Assembly: GCF_016862455.1 (NCBI RefSeq)
Contig: NZ_BOMZ01000026.1
Location: 62,001-126,000, forward strand
Direction: 5' to 3'
From: Actinoplanes utahensis
GTDB lineage: Bacteria; Actinomycetota; Actinomycetes; Mycobacteriales; Micromonosporaceae
DNA: 64,000 bases
This document shows, one piece after another, positions 43,278 to 52,320 of the stretch. The notes under the pieces were generated by a model that saw only the letters and a program-made list of their open reading frames with translations, did not search any database and had not been told where the DNA came from. How positions within the stretch are numbered: the first letter of the stretch is position 1; every line of letters starts with the position of its first letter. Position numbers and translations under genes: made by a program.

Positions 43278-43712
43278 CCATCTGACCCACCCGGTCCCGG
43301 GCCCGCGACGTGACAGTCCCGGGTCCGCGACCTCGAAGCCCAGGCCGGGCTCTTCGGCCACCCCGCAACCGAATCCCGACCCTCAGGGCCGGCACCGGAC
43401 TCCCGGTGCCGGCCCTTCGTCATCGCCCGCACCGCCCGATCAAACCGCTCACCTACCGGCCTACTCCGCCGGTCAGGCCCTGCCGTTCACCTACCGGCCT
43501 GCCCCGCCGGTCAGCCCCTGCCGCTCACCTACCGGCCTGCCCCGCCGGTCAGCCCCTGCCGCTCACCTACCGGCCTACCTCGCCGGTCAGCCCCTGCCGG
43601 TCACCTACCGGCCTACCCGGCCGGTCAGCCCGTGGCGGTCGCCTACCGGCCTGCTCTGTCGGTCGGCCCTCACCGATATCCCCTGCCGGACGTCCGTCTG
43701 CTGCCAGTCCCC
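43278..43712. other. Gene-free stretch with hairpin-encoding array
   Basis: The region between two convergent genes has no convincing gene. It is mostly the 38-bp array at 43450-43677; the rest is GC-rich DNA with a CCGGCACCGG/CCGGTGCCGG inverted pair around 43388-43412. Confidence 0.6.
43450..43677. repeat. 38-bp tandem repeat, six units, each with an inverted repeat
   Basis: Units start at 43450, 43488, 43526, 43564, 43602 and 43640, an exact 38-bp period. The consensus runs CACCTACCGGCCTGCCCC, GCCGGTCAGCCCCTGCCGCT. Within each unit ACCGGC and GCCGGT form a stem with a 7-nt loop. Units three and two are nearly identical; the last is most diverged. There are no spacers, so it is not a CRISPR array. 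Confidence 0.88.
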
Positions 43713-46232
43713 TTACCGGTCGTTCCCTTCACCGGCCGTCCCCTGCCGCTTCTCCACGGCCGGATCCGCATCTCCGGCCGGCCGCTTCCGGCCGCCCGGT
43801 TCTCGACGGCCCTCCCTCGCCACACCCACGCCGTTGCCGCCGGCCTGATCAACCGCGTCAGCCACATTGGCCACGGTTGGATCATCCTGATCCCCCGCGG
43901 CCAGCTCAGCCCGATCCGTTGGCTCGCGATCCCGCAGCTCGGCGACATCGCCTCCCGCCCGTCCGCCCCGGCCCGCCTCACCCTCGCCGGTCCCAGTCCG
44001 TTCGCCCGAAGCCGCCACGTCACCCACATCACCCACGCCGACCCCAGCCCGTTCGCCCGAAGCCGCCACGTCACCCACATCACCCACGCCGACCCCGGCC
44101 CGATCGCCCGAAGCCGCCACGTCACCCACATCACCCACGCCGACCCCGGCCCGATCACCCTGGTCCCCCGCGCCGGCCACGGTCGGCACGGTGCGGTCAC
44201 CGTCGGGCTCTGCTGCGATGACCACGGCAGTGGGCGCCTCATCGGCATCCACCGTCCGCGGGTCGTCGGCTCCTCGGCTCTCGTCGATCACGACGGTGGT
44301 GTCCTGGCCGGGCCCCCGGCTGACCGGCGCGTCATCCCCCGCGGCCCCCACCGTGATGATCGTTGTCGTCGGCTCGTCCGGCTGGTCCGGGCGCGGACCA
44401 GTCTGTCCGTCCTTCGCGGGCTGCTCCGGGGCGGATGACCGCGGACTCGGCGCCGGGCCTTCTCCCCCGGCGGGCTCCGGTTTCCCGGGAGCGTTCAGCA
44501 CGTGGGTGGGGGCGGACCCGTCGTCGGCGGCGGGATGGGAGGGAGGCCGGACCCCGGGGGTGAGAAGAGTGGTCTCCGCGTCGCCGCCGGTCAGGAAGAT
44601 GGTGTCGTCCGCGGTGGCGGCCCGGAATTCCGTCGTCCGGTCCTCACCGGCCCCGGGAACAGACGCCGGCCGGTCGTCACCGGCCCCGGAAGTGAAGGCG
44701 GGCCGGTCGTCGTCGAAGCCGGGCACGAAAGACGGCCGGTCGTCACCGAAGCCGGGCACGAATGTCGGCCGGTCGTCACCGAAGCCGGGCACGAATGTCG
44801 GCCGGTCGTCCGCACGCACCGGGGTGAGGATGACCTGGGTCTCGTCCCCGTCCTGTTCACGGGCCCGGCGTTCCTCCTCGGCCCACCGCGTCTCCCATGC
44901 CTGATCTTCGGCGTCGTCCGCATCAGCACGCCCGGGCAGGCGAGCTCCGCCATCGCCCCCGGCCGGACCGGGATCGACCGCATCAGGACGGGAGACATCC
45001 GGCCCGCCCGCGCCCCCGGCTCCGGGCGCCGCAGTGACAGCCCCGGGCGCATCCGGGGACGGTGACACCCGGCGTCCCTCCGCGAGGCGGCGGTTGACCT
45101 CCGCACGGGCGTCCTCGACGCGGCGTTCCTCCTCCGCCTCCCGTACCTCGGCGGCCAGACGATCCTCTTCCGCCCGGCGGGCGTCCTCAGCCGCCCGGAC
45201 CTCCTCCGCCCGGCGCGTCTCCTCGACCTGACGAGCTTCCTCGGCGCGGCGGGTTTCTTCGGCCCGGCGGTGCTCCTCCGCGCGGCGTGCCTCTTCGGCC
45301 CGGCGGGCTTCGTCCGCGCGGCGGGCCTCTTCGGCACGCTGGGCCTCCTCGGCCTGGCGTGTCTCCTCGGCGAGCCGTGCCTCCTCCGCCTTGCGGGCCT
45401 CCTCCGCCCGGCGGGCCTCTTCGACCCGCCGTGCCTCCTCGGCCTGGCGTTCCTCTTCCGCGAGCCGCGCTTCCTCCGCCTTGCGGACCTCCTCGGCCTG
45501 CCGCGCCTCCTCCTCGGCCGCTTGACGGGCGCGTTCCTCGGTGTACGCCCTCGCCTGTTCCCGGATCGCCGTCGACTCGGTGGCGGCCCGGTCCAGCCAT
45601 CCCTCCCAGCGCTGCTGCATGGGCCGGATGAGACCTCCGCCGACACCGACGATGATCACGCCGGCGACGGTGGCGAGGATGGTGATGAGCAGTGGCCGGG
45701 TCACCGAGGTGGCGATGCCGATCTGGTCGAGGCCGGCGATCACGCCCAGCGTCACGATCACCGCGGCGGCCGCTTTGGCCAGCACCCGGCCGTACTCGAG
45801 GCCGCCCAGCACGGCCAGGATCAGGTCGTGGGCGGCACCGGCGATGGCGGCCGCGACGACCACGATGACGATGGCGACGAAGACCTGTGGCAGCCAGGCG
45901 ATGAGCGCGTTCACCACGTCGCCGGCCGGGTTGGGCCCCCAGATCCCGAAGGCGAGTTGCAGCGTGAAGAGCAGCACCACGAAGAAGACGAGGCGGGCGC
46001 AGACGTCGGTGACGCTCGGCGCGCCGGGTTTGAGCAGCCGCCCGGCGGGTCCGCGCTGGACGGCCCGTTCGAACCCGACTCTGCGCAGCGTCTTGGCGGT
46101 GACCGTGCGGGCCAGGCGGGCCAGCAGGTAGCCGACGAGGAGGATCGCGAGGAATGCCAGGGCCGATGGCAGGAACAGCAGCATCGACCGCCACATGTCG
46201 CTCAGACCACGGCTCAGTTCGTCTCCGGTCAT
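43713..46232 (-). CDS. TM-helix (CmpX/MscS-like) membrane protein with long repeat-rich tail
   Basis: 839 residues from ATG 46232, with AGGAGG upstream. Residues 15-205 hold about five membrane helices, including glycine-rich VTRPLLITILATVAGVIIVG, as in the 'conserved TM helix' relatives of MscS; the MscS beta domain is absent. Residues about 225-400 are an unbroken Ala/Glu/Arg coiled coil (RRAEEARKAEEARLAEE). The tail has five 11-residue units like DDRPTFVPGFG, then three 17-residue units with GVGVGDVGDVAASG and an acidic disordered end. It may link membrane tension to a cytoplasmic structure; this is inference. Confidence 0.75.
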   Translation of the reverse strand: MTGDELSRGLSDMWRSMLLFLPSALAFLAILLVGYLLARLARTVTAKTLRRVGFERAVQRGPAGRLLKPGAPSVTDVCARLVFFVVLLFTLQLAFGIWGPNPAGDVVNALIAWLPQVFVAIVIVVVAAAIAGAAHDLILAVLGGLEYGRVLAKAAAAVIVTLGVIAGLDQIGIATSVTRPLLITILATVAGVIIVGVGGGLIRPMQQRWEGWLDRAATESTAIREQARAYTEERARQAAEEEARQAEEVRKAEEARLAEEERQAEEARRVEEARRAEEARKAEEARLAEETRQAEEAQRAEEARRADEARRAEEARRAEEHRRAEETRRAEEARQVEETRRAEEVRAAEDARRAEEDRLAAEVREAEEERRVEDARAEVNRRLAEGRRVSPSPDAPGAVTAAPGAGGAGGPDVSRPDAVDPGPAGGDGGARLPGRADADDAEDQAWETRWAEEERRAREQDGDETQVILTPVRADDRPTFVPGFGDDRPTFVPGFGDDRPSFVPGFDDDRPAFTSGAGDDRPASVPGAGEDRTTEFRAATADDTIFLTGGDAETTLLTPGVRPPSHPAADDGSAPTHVLNAPGKPEPAGGEGPAPSPRSSAPEQPAKDGQTGPRPDQPDEPTTTIITVGAAGDDAPVSRGPGQDTTVVIDESRGADDPRTVDADEAPTAVVIAAEPDGDRTVPTVAGAGDQGDRAGVGVGDVGDVAASGDRAGVGVGDVGDVAASGERAGVGVGDVGDVAASGERTGTGEGEAGRGGRAGGDVAELRDREPTDRAELAAGDQDDPTVANVADAVDQAGGNGVGVAREGRREPGGRKRPAGDADPAVEKRQGTAGEGNDR
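44003..44155 (-). repeat. 51-bp in-frame tandem repeat in the tail of the TM-helix protein
   Basis: Copies begin at 44003, 44054 and 44105, exact 51-bp period (17 codons), nearly identical. They encode GVGVGDVGDVAASG plus ERA or DRA. Because the period is a multiple of three, copy-number change would alter tail length but keep the frame. Confidence 0.88.
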
Positions 46233-46392
46233 CCGTCCTCCTGAAGCGCGCGGCGCCCGCCGACTCAGAACCTCTGGATTACCACGGGCCCCTGACATTC
46301 TCGTGCGCCGGAGCGGTCGCGAGTGCGCTCCGCGGGGCCGTGGCCACCGGCGGACGCACAACACGACACAGCAGGATCTAACAGAGCTAGTC
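46233..46392 (-). other. Upstream region of the TM-helix gene
   Basis: No gene seen. The region carries the AGGAGG ribosome-binding site of the gene at 46232 and probably its promoter. It borders the broken CBM2-type gene. Confidence 0.35.
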
Positions 46393-47162
46393 CTATGAAA
46401 ATGTACGGAAGGAACAGGGCCGACCGTCGACGGCGCATATCGCCGAGCAGGGGTACGGCGTGACCGTCGAGGCGGGCCGGGACCATGCCGTCGTCGTCCA
46501 GCGGCAGGCATCCGGTCGGCGGCTCCACCGGCGCCGGGTCGAGCCGAAGGAGACGGACACCGATCCGGCCGCCGGGAGGATCCCCGACGAGTGGAACGTC
46601 ACGCTGTTCCCGGACCGGCTGACGGCGACGTCGCCGCCGGTCACGGTCACGCTCTCGGTACCGGGCACGGTCCAGCCGGCGGTGTCCCGGCCGGAACCTC
46701 CACGGCCGTGGTGTTCCCGGCGCCGGCCGCCGCGGTCGCCCGCACACCGGGGGCGGGCTGTTCGCCGCCGCCCCACATCGCGGCCACTCCGGCGGCCGAC
46801 AGCGCGATCCCGGCGGCGATCAGCATCGCGGTCCGTGCGCGGCGGGACCGGGGGCCGCGAGGTGGTTCCGCGCCGGGCGGTGCCGCGTGTCGCGGTTTCG
46901 GGGTTCCGGTTCGCTGGGCGTACGCGGTGGGCCCCGCCGCCTCCACCGCCGCCATCGTGATCGTCTCCGCCGATTCGGACCAGGCTTCGAGCGCCTCGTA
47001 CCGATGGTGCGCAGATCCGCCGTCCGGTATCCGTGAGTCGTCGACGGCTGCCGTGCCGGAAGCCCATGTGATGACTGCGGGTGATGGTGGGCGGTCGGGA
47101 CGGCCCGGACCACTGCGCGGGCGGGTACGGTCCCGGATGCCCGCCCCCGCCTGCCGCAGCAT
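46393..47162 (-). pseudogene. Broken membrane-anchored CBM2-type (cellulose-binding) gene
   Basis: From ATG 47162 (GGAG adjacent) one frame gives a polar head, a membrane helix (TAMLIAAGIALSAAGVAAMW) and a short linker, then stops at 46647. In another frame, starting where the first fades, comes DTAGWTVPGTESVTVTG, VAVSRSGNSVTFHSSG and LPAAGSVSVSFG, the second half of a family 2 carbohydrate-binding module, and later CAVDGRPC, a typical CBM2 end. The first half of the module is missing and one or more frameshifts separate the parts. A sequencing error could explain a shift but not the missing half. Confidence 0.5.
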
Positions 47163-47425
47163 CTCCGGTAACCCAGCCGTAGGTCGACTGACCGGCGGTT
47201 TCCTCCATCCGTCCGGGCTCTGCGAGGCCGCTCGGTGGTTCGACTACAGCGGCGACCATAGGTTGACGACCGCTTCTCGCACCGCCACCGCCAGCGGACC
47301 GATGGATCACGTACGGTTATTCTGAGCGCGAAGCATTCTCGGATCGTCCCGCACCGCGATACCGGAGAACGGTCAATAACCGGACGGTCGGCCGGTGGGG
47401 CATCGTACAAACGGACCACTCGGGA

Positions 47426-47437
47426 TAGGCTTTCCGC
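47426..47437 (+). promoter_or_regulatory. Leaderless-type promoter of the SpoIIE phosphatase gene
   Basis: TAGGCT (47426-47431) ends 6 nt before ATG 47438. Confidence 0.5.
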
Positions 47438-49594
47438 ATGGTCGGGTCGGCAGGTTTCGGATCGGGGAGGGTTTCGCTCCCGGCCGCCATGCCACCCGTG
47501 CAGGCGGCCGCGGCGCAGCCCACCGCCATGGGCTGCGCGGCTCTCGTGCACTCCTTCGACTGGTCGGGCACCTCGCTGGGCCCGATCACCGGGTGGGATC
47601 CCGCGGTCCGCGCCGCGGTGGAGCTGGTGCTCGCCTCCCCGGTGCCGATGCTGCTCACGGTCGGCGAGGACTGCCTGGTGATCTACAACGACGCCTATGC
47701 GGAGGCGCTGGACGCCCTGCATCCGGTGGCGCTGGGCCGGCCGGCCGCGCGGGCGTTCGGCACGGCGTGGGAGCAGCCGGGTCTGGGCGACGTGATCCAG
47801 CAGGTGTTCCGCACCGGCCGGGCGATCCTCGAGCCGGAGAGTCAGGTGCAGTTCGCGCCGGGCCGCACCGAGCCCGCCTTCTACACCCGGGGTCACTCGG
47901 TGATCCGCACGTCGCGGGGCGCGGTGGCCGGTGTCCTGACGGTGGCCGCCGAGACCACGCACGTGGTGCACCGGTTGCAGAGCCTCGGCGAGCTGACCGC
48001 ACGCCTGGCCGGCGCTCTCACGCTCGACGACGTCACGCGCGTCGTCCTGACGTACGCGATGGCCTCTTTCGATCTTGATCATTGCGTCCTGCTGGTGGAC
48101 GAGGGCCTGGCCTATCGCTATGTCCGCCGGATCCGTGGCGAGATGCTCGACGAGGCCGACGAGCGCCTGCCCCCGGTCTGGCGGCGGATCCCCGCCGATC
48201 CGGCGGCGCCCGCGGTGGCGGCGGCCGAGTCCGGGCGGGCGACGTTCGTGGCCGACGGTGAGCCGCTGCGGGCGGTCGCCGCCGACCGGCACGAGACCCG
48301 GGTGCGGGCGCTGGCCGCGCTGCCGCTGCGCACGCCGTCGCTGCGGGGCGCGCTGACCGTGGGGTTCCGGCGCGCGCACACCTGGCTGCCCGCCGAGCGC
48401 GCGCTGCTGCGGGCCGCGGCCGAGTTGGTGGCCCAGGCGGCCGAGCGGGCCCGCCGTTTCGAGGCTCAGCACGGCACCGCGCAGCTGCTGCAGCGCAGCA
48501 TGCTGCCCGAGCACCTGCCGGAGCTGGACACGTTCCGCATCGCCGCCCGCTATGACGTGGGCGTCGACGGCAACGCGGCCGGTGGTGACTTCTACGACGC
48601 GTTCCACCTGCTCGACGGCCGTCTGGCGATGGTCCTCGGCGACGTCGCGGGCCATGATGTCCGGGCCGCCGCGGTGATGGGCCAGGTCCGGGCGGCGCTG
48701 CGGGCGCTGGCGCTGACCGACCCGTCGCCGCCGAGCGTGCTGGCCGGGCTGGACCGGCTGGTCGGTTCGCTGGGCGCGGAGTCACGCAACGAGGAGATCT
48801 TCGTGACCGTCGTCTACGGGGTGCTGGACCCGTCGGACGGCACGATCACCATGGCCAGCGCGGGGCATCCGCCGCCGGTGCTGCGCCGGGCCGGGCTGGG
48901 TGGCGAGCCGGCCACCGCCGAGCTGGTGAAGGTGCCGCCCGGCGCCCCGCTCGGGCTGGGCGGGCGCTGGCAGACCGGCACGCTGCGGCTGGAGCGCGGC
49001 GACACCATCCTGATGTTCAGCGACGGCGTGGTGGAGCGGCGGGGCCGCTCGCTCAACGACGGCCTGGACGCGCTGGTCACCGCCGCGGGCGCGTCCCCGA
49101 GCGGCGATCCGCGCAATCTGTGCTCGCTGGCGACGGCCGCGGTGCCGGGCACCACCGACGACGACGTGGCGGTGCTCGCGGTCGAGCACGCCCTGGCGAT
49201 GAGCCGGTCGGCCACGATGCAGGTGGCGGCGGAGCCGACCGGGCCGAGCCGGGTGCGGCAGTGGATGACGGCCCGGCTGCGGGAGTGGAGCGTGCCGGAG
49301 CCGGTGATCGGTTCGGCGATCCTGTGCACCAGCGAGCTCACCACGAACGCGCTGCTGCACGCCGGCACCCCGGCCCAGGTGCAGATCGACCTGAACGCGG
49401 AGCGCCTGCTGGTCTCGGTCGCCGACACCGGCACCCGAGGCAGTGTGATCCGGGCGCACGCCGACACCCTCGCCAGCCGTGGCCGTGGCCTGGGCCTGAT
49501 CGAGGAGCTGAGCGACTCGTGGGGCACCGACCCGACGGTCCGCGGTTCCACCGTGTGGTTCGAGATGCTCTTGGCGGGTAAAGCGCCCGCATGA
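47438..49594 (+). CDS. PAS-GAF-SpoIIE phosphatase with anti-sigma-type ATPase domain
   Basis: 718 residues. Order: PAS-like region (about 40-175; MLLTVGEDCLVIYNDAYAEA), GAF (about 190-340), PP2C/SpoIIE phosphatase (about 370-575; GNAAGGDFYDAF, LGDVAGHD, ASAGHPPPVL, DDDVAVLAVEHA), and a C-terminal HATPase of the RsbW type (SELTTNALLHAG, DTGTRGS, GRGLGLIEELSD). Such fusions control an anti-anti-sigma factor by dephosphorylation and kinase activity in stress signalling. No sigma factor lies nearby. Its stop overlaps the antiporter gene by 4 bp. Confidence 0.92.
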   Translation: MVGSAGFGSGRVSLPAAMPPVQAAAAQPTAMGCAALVHSFDWSGTSLGPITGWDPAVRAAVELVLASPVPMLLTVGEDCLVIYNDAYAEALDALHPVALGRPAARAFGTAWEQPGLGDVIQQVFRTGRAILEPESQVQFAPGRTEPAFYTRGHSVIRTSRGAVAGVLTVAAETTHVVHRLQSLGELTARLAGALTLDDVTRVVLTYAMASFDLDHCVLLVDEGLAYRYVRRIRGEMLDEADERLPPVWRRIPADPAAPAVAAAESGRATFVADGEPLRAVAADRHETRVRALAALPLRTPSLRGALTVGFRRAHTWLPAERALLRAAAELVAQAAERARRFEAQHGTAQLLQRSMLPEHLPELDTFRIAARYDVGVDGNAAGGDFYDAFHLLDGRLAMVLGDVAGHDVRAAAVMGQVRAALRALALTDPSPPSVLAGLDRLVGSLGAESRNEEIFVTVVYGVLDPSDGTITMASAGHPPPVLRRAGLGGEPATAELVKVPPGAPLGLGGRWQTGTLRLERGDTILMFSDGVVERRGRSLNDGLDALVTAAGASPSGDPRNLCSLATAAVPGTTDDDVAVLAVEHALAMSRSATMQVAAEPTGPSRVRQWMTARLREWSVPEPVIGSAILCTSELTTNALLHAGTPAQVQIDLNAERLLVSVADTGTRGSVIRAHADTLASRGRGLGLIEELSDSWGTDPTVRGSTVWFEMLLAGKAPA

Positions 49595-50850
49595 TCCTCG
49601 CGGGCATACCGGTGTCCGATGTGCTGTATGCCCTGTTCGGTGCCGCCGCTCTGCTGGCCGGCATCCTGCCCCGCCTGCTGGAGCGCCGGCCACTGTCGAT
49701 GCCGATGGCGTTCCTCGCGCTGGGCCTGATCGTTTTCGGCCTGCCGCTGGGCCTGCCGGAAGCCGACCCGCTGGCACATCCGAAACTGACCGAGCACCTC
49801 ACCGAGGTCGGCGTGATCGTCGCGCTGATGGGCGCCGGTCTCAAGATCGACCGCCCGTTCGGCCGCCGCCGCTGGGCGTCGACCGGCCGCCTGCTGATCG
49901 TCGCGATGCCGGTGACGATCGCGGCGATGGCGTTGCTCGGCTGGTGGTGGGCCGGTCTGGTGCCGGCGTCGGCGCTGCTGCTGGGCGCGGCGATGGCACC
50001 GACCGATCCGGTGCTCGCCTCGGACGTGCAGGTGGGCGAGCCGACCGGTGAGGAGGACTCGGAGGACGAGGTGCGGTTCGCACTCACCTCCGAGGCGGGG
50101 CTGAACGACGGGCTGGCGTTCCCGTTCGTCTACGCGGCGATCGCGATCGCCGCGCACGGGCTGGATCCGGCCGGCTGGCTGAGCGACTGGGTGCTCCAAG
50201 ACGTGGTCTACAAGGTCGCGGTGGGGTTCGTCGGCGGCCTGGTGATCGGAAAACTGCTGGGCAGGCTGTTCTTCCGGGCCAAACGGGACGCGTTGCGGCT
50301 GGCGCACCACTCGGAGGGCTTCCTCGCCCTGGCGGTGACCTTCCTGGCGTACGGCATGGTCGAGGTTCTCGGGGGTTACGGGTTCCTCGCGGTGTTCGTG
50401 GCGGCGCGGGCCATCCGGGCGGCCGAGCGGTCCCACGAGTATCACCAGGTCCTGCACGATTTCGCCGAGCAGGTGGAGCGGCTGCTGACCGTGCTGTTGC
50501 TGCTGCTCCTCGGCGGCGCGGTGGTCGGCGGCCTGCTGGAGCCGCTGACGTGGCAGGCCGCGCTGGCCGGTCTCACGCTGATCTTCGTGATCCGTCCACT
50601 GGTGGCTTTCGCGGCGCTGCGCGGGGCGCCGGGAAGCACCTCGGAACACTGGGTGATCGCCACGTTCGGTATCCGTGGCATCGGCACGTTCTATTACCTA
50701 GCGTATGCAGTCACACATGCCGATTTCCCCGGCGAGGCTCTCGTCTGGGCGACTGCGGCGTTCGTCGTCGTCGTGTCCGTAGTGCTGCACGGAGTAGCGG
50801 CAACGCCGGTCATGCGTCACCTGGATCACTCAGCTGCTTACAAAGAGTAG
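49591..50850 (+). CDS. CPA1-type Na+/H+ antiporter
   Basis: 419 residues, about 11-12 membrane helices. APTDPVLASDVQVG is the ion-binding TDP motif in the unwound helix, EDEVRFALTSEAGLNDGLAF the second conserved acidic region (EAGLNDG), and FGIRGIGTFYYLAY the C-terminal motif of NhaP-like proteins. It exchanges cytoplasmic Na+ or K+ for protons. ATGA overlap with the SpoIIE phosphatase gene couples the two, hinting that stress signalling and ion balance are linked. Confidence 0.92.
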   Translation: MILAGIPVSDVLYALFGAAALLAGILPRLLERRPLSMPMAFLALGLIVFGLPLGLPEADPLAHPKLTEHLTEVGVIVALMGAGLKIDRPFGRRRWASTGRLLIVAMPVTIAAMALLGWWWAGLVPASALLLGAAMAPTDPVLASDVQVGEPTGEEDSEDEVRFALTSEAGLNDGLAFPFVYAAIAIAAHGLDPAGWLSDWVLQDVVYKVAVGFVGGLVIGKLLGRLFFRAKRDALRLAHHSEGFLALAVTFLAYGMVEVLGGYGFLAVFVAARAIRAAERSHEYHQVLHDFAEQVERLLTVLLLLLLGGAVVGGLLEPLTWQAALAGLTLIFVIRPLVAFAALRGAPGSTSEHWVIATFGIRGIGTFYYLAYAVTHADFPGEALVWATAAFVVVVSVVLHGVAATPVMRHLDHSAAYKE

Positions 50851-50955
50851 TTTTATTCTGTTCTAAACCGGACAATGAACCGGTCGGTGGTGACGAAGCG
50901 TTATCAGTGCCGTAGAGTACCGAGGCAACTGGGGATGTCCACCATGGAGCGGCTC

Positions 50956-51711
50956 ATGCGGATCAGAGGCTATGCACCCTTGACACCTTGCTGGGTGGAA
51001 CTGGCGAGTGCGGACCCCGCACGCGCGGCACAGTTCTACGGAGAGTTGTTCGGCTGGGAGTCGATGGGTGATCGGTTCAAGCTCGGAGGGCGCGCTGTGG
51101 CCGGCCTCACCCGCAGCCGGCTCGACCGGCCGGACGGCTGGCTCACCCACCTGAGCACACCCGACCTCGAGGAGACGCTCGAACAGGTCGCCCTCTCCGG
51201 CGGCCACTGCCTGAGCCACCCGGCCGAGGCGCACGGGGGGCGGCGCGCGATCGTCGCCGACCCGAACGGCGCCATCATCGGCCTGTGGCAGGGTCACGAC
51301 TTCGCCGGCGCTCAGGCCGGCGGCGAACCGGGCACGATGTCGTGGCCGGAACTGATCACCGACGACCCGGACGGCGCGGCCCGTTTCTACGGCTCCGCGT
51401 TCGGCTGGCTGCTGAACCAGCAGTTCGGTTCCGGCGAATGGCTCAACCAGGCCCACGACGCCGTCGCCGGCCTCGCTCCGGGCTACCGCGGCGCCTGGTG
51501 GCGTGCGGCGTTCCAGGTCGAGGACATTCAGGCGGCCGCGGACCACTGCGAGCTGATGGGCGGCGCGGTCATCAGCGAGCCGTCGGAGTTCGGGATGGCC
51601 GCCGTCGCCGAGCTGCGGGACCCGTTCGGCGCCCGGTTCACGGTGGCGGCGCCGGTGCACCACCCGGTCGAGCTGACCGTCTCCCTGGGCACCCTGCCCG
51701 CTTGGGACTGA
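50956..51711 (+). CDS. Two-domain VOC protein (glyoxalase/bleomycin-resistance type)
   Basis: 251 residues, tandem VOC domains. The first starts TPCWVELASADPARAAQFYG then ELFGWESMGDRF; the second TMSWPELITDDPDGAARFYG then SAFGWLLNQQFG, ending DPFGARFTVAAP. Such duplicates bind small hydrophobic or metal-bound ligands. ATG 50956 has GGAG six nt upstream; ATG 50935 and 50944 are also in frame. A TAGAGT -10 at 50913-50918 would give a short leader. A strong terminator follows at 51743. Confidence 0.85.
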   Translation: MRIRGYAPLTPCWVELASADPARAAQFYGELFGWESMGDRFKLGGRAVAGLTRSRLDRPDGWLTHLSTPDLEETLEQVALSGGHCLSHPAEAHGGRRAIVADPNGAIIGLWQGHDFAGAQAGGEPGTMSWPELITDDPDGAARFYGSAFGWLLNQQFGSGEWLNQAHDAVAGLAPGYRGAWWRAAFQVEDIQAAADHCELMGGAVISEPSEFGMAAVAELRDPFGARFTVAAPVHHPVELTVSLGTLPAWD

Positions 51712-51742
51712 CCGAAACAGATAACACCAAGCATCACGCGGA

Positions 51743-51770
51743 AGAGGCCGACCCTCCGGGGTCGGCCTCT
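51743..51770 (+). terminator. Strong terminator after the VOC gene
   Basis: AGAGGCCGACCC (51743-51754) pairs perfectly with GGGTCGGCCTCT (51759-51770); loop TCCG. 12-bp stem, 31 bp after the stop. Confidence 0.85.
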
Positions 51771-51812
51771 CCGCGTTCGCCGCCCACTCGCGGCCGGCAC
51801 GCTCTCTCGGCC

Positions 51813-52027
51813 CCTTCCCCGGTACGGGCGGGGCCAGCGCCGCACCTCGCAGCCAATGCCCTCCCAGCCCTTCCCGGTACGAGCGCGGTCAGCGCCGCAC
51901 CTCGCAGCCAACGCGCTTCCCAGCCCCTTCCCGGTACGGGCCCGATCAGGGCCACACCTCGCAGCCAACACGCTCTCCCCACCCAACCCCTTCCCGGCAC
52001 GGGCGGGCCGGCGCCGCATCCGGCCCC
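51813..52027. repeat. 55-63-bp tandem repeat (about 3.6 units)
   Basis: Units start at 51813, 51868, 51925 and 51988 with CCCTTCCC-GGTACG, followed by CAGCGCC, CACCTCGCAGCCAA and a CCCAGC end. Spacing 55, 57 and 63 bp; the fourth unit is incomplete. Confidence 0.8.
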
Positions 52028-52089
52028 GGCTTCCCCGTCGCGATTCGGGCAGAGGCGTCACAGCGCAGCCTCGTGCCGGGCGGAAGGCC

Positions 52090-52110
52090 GGCTGGTTGTC
52101 AGTGCTGACC
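52090..52110. repeat. Dispersed inverted repeat, left-arm fragment E
   Basis: GGCTGGTTGTCAGTGCTG followed by ACC. It matches 18 nt of the left arm of the 53-bp family, with no right arm nearby. Confidence 0.6.
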
Positions 52111-52320
52111 CCGCCAACCCATTCGCCGCCGCGTTGCCAATCGTGGAGATTGCGCTGTCCGCGCCACCGCGCGCTCACCAGATCCACCCCAGCGGACGAA
52201 AACCCGCCCGCCGGCGACGGATTCGCCCCCTCAACCCCTGCGCGCGAGATCTAGTGAGTTTCGGGCGAACCGATTCACCACGACCTCGCAAGATCGACAA
52301 CGACGGGTAAGCAATCGGCC

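Noticed and set aside
43450..43677. Regular repeats suggesting a CRISPR array
   Set aside because: Units are contiguous, with no unique spacers and no cas genes nearby.
43310..44221. Long plus-strand open frame rich in Pro/Arg/Ser
   Set aside because: It covers the 38-bp array and runs antisense to the TM-helix protein gene; repeat-driven composition, no start signal.
46820..48655. 600-residue minus-strand open frame
   Set aside because: It is opposite the well-supported SpoIIE phosphatase gene and is an artefact of GC-rich third positions.
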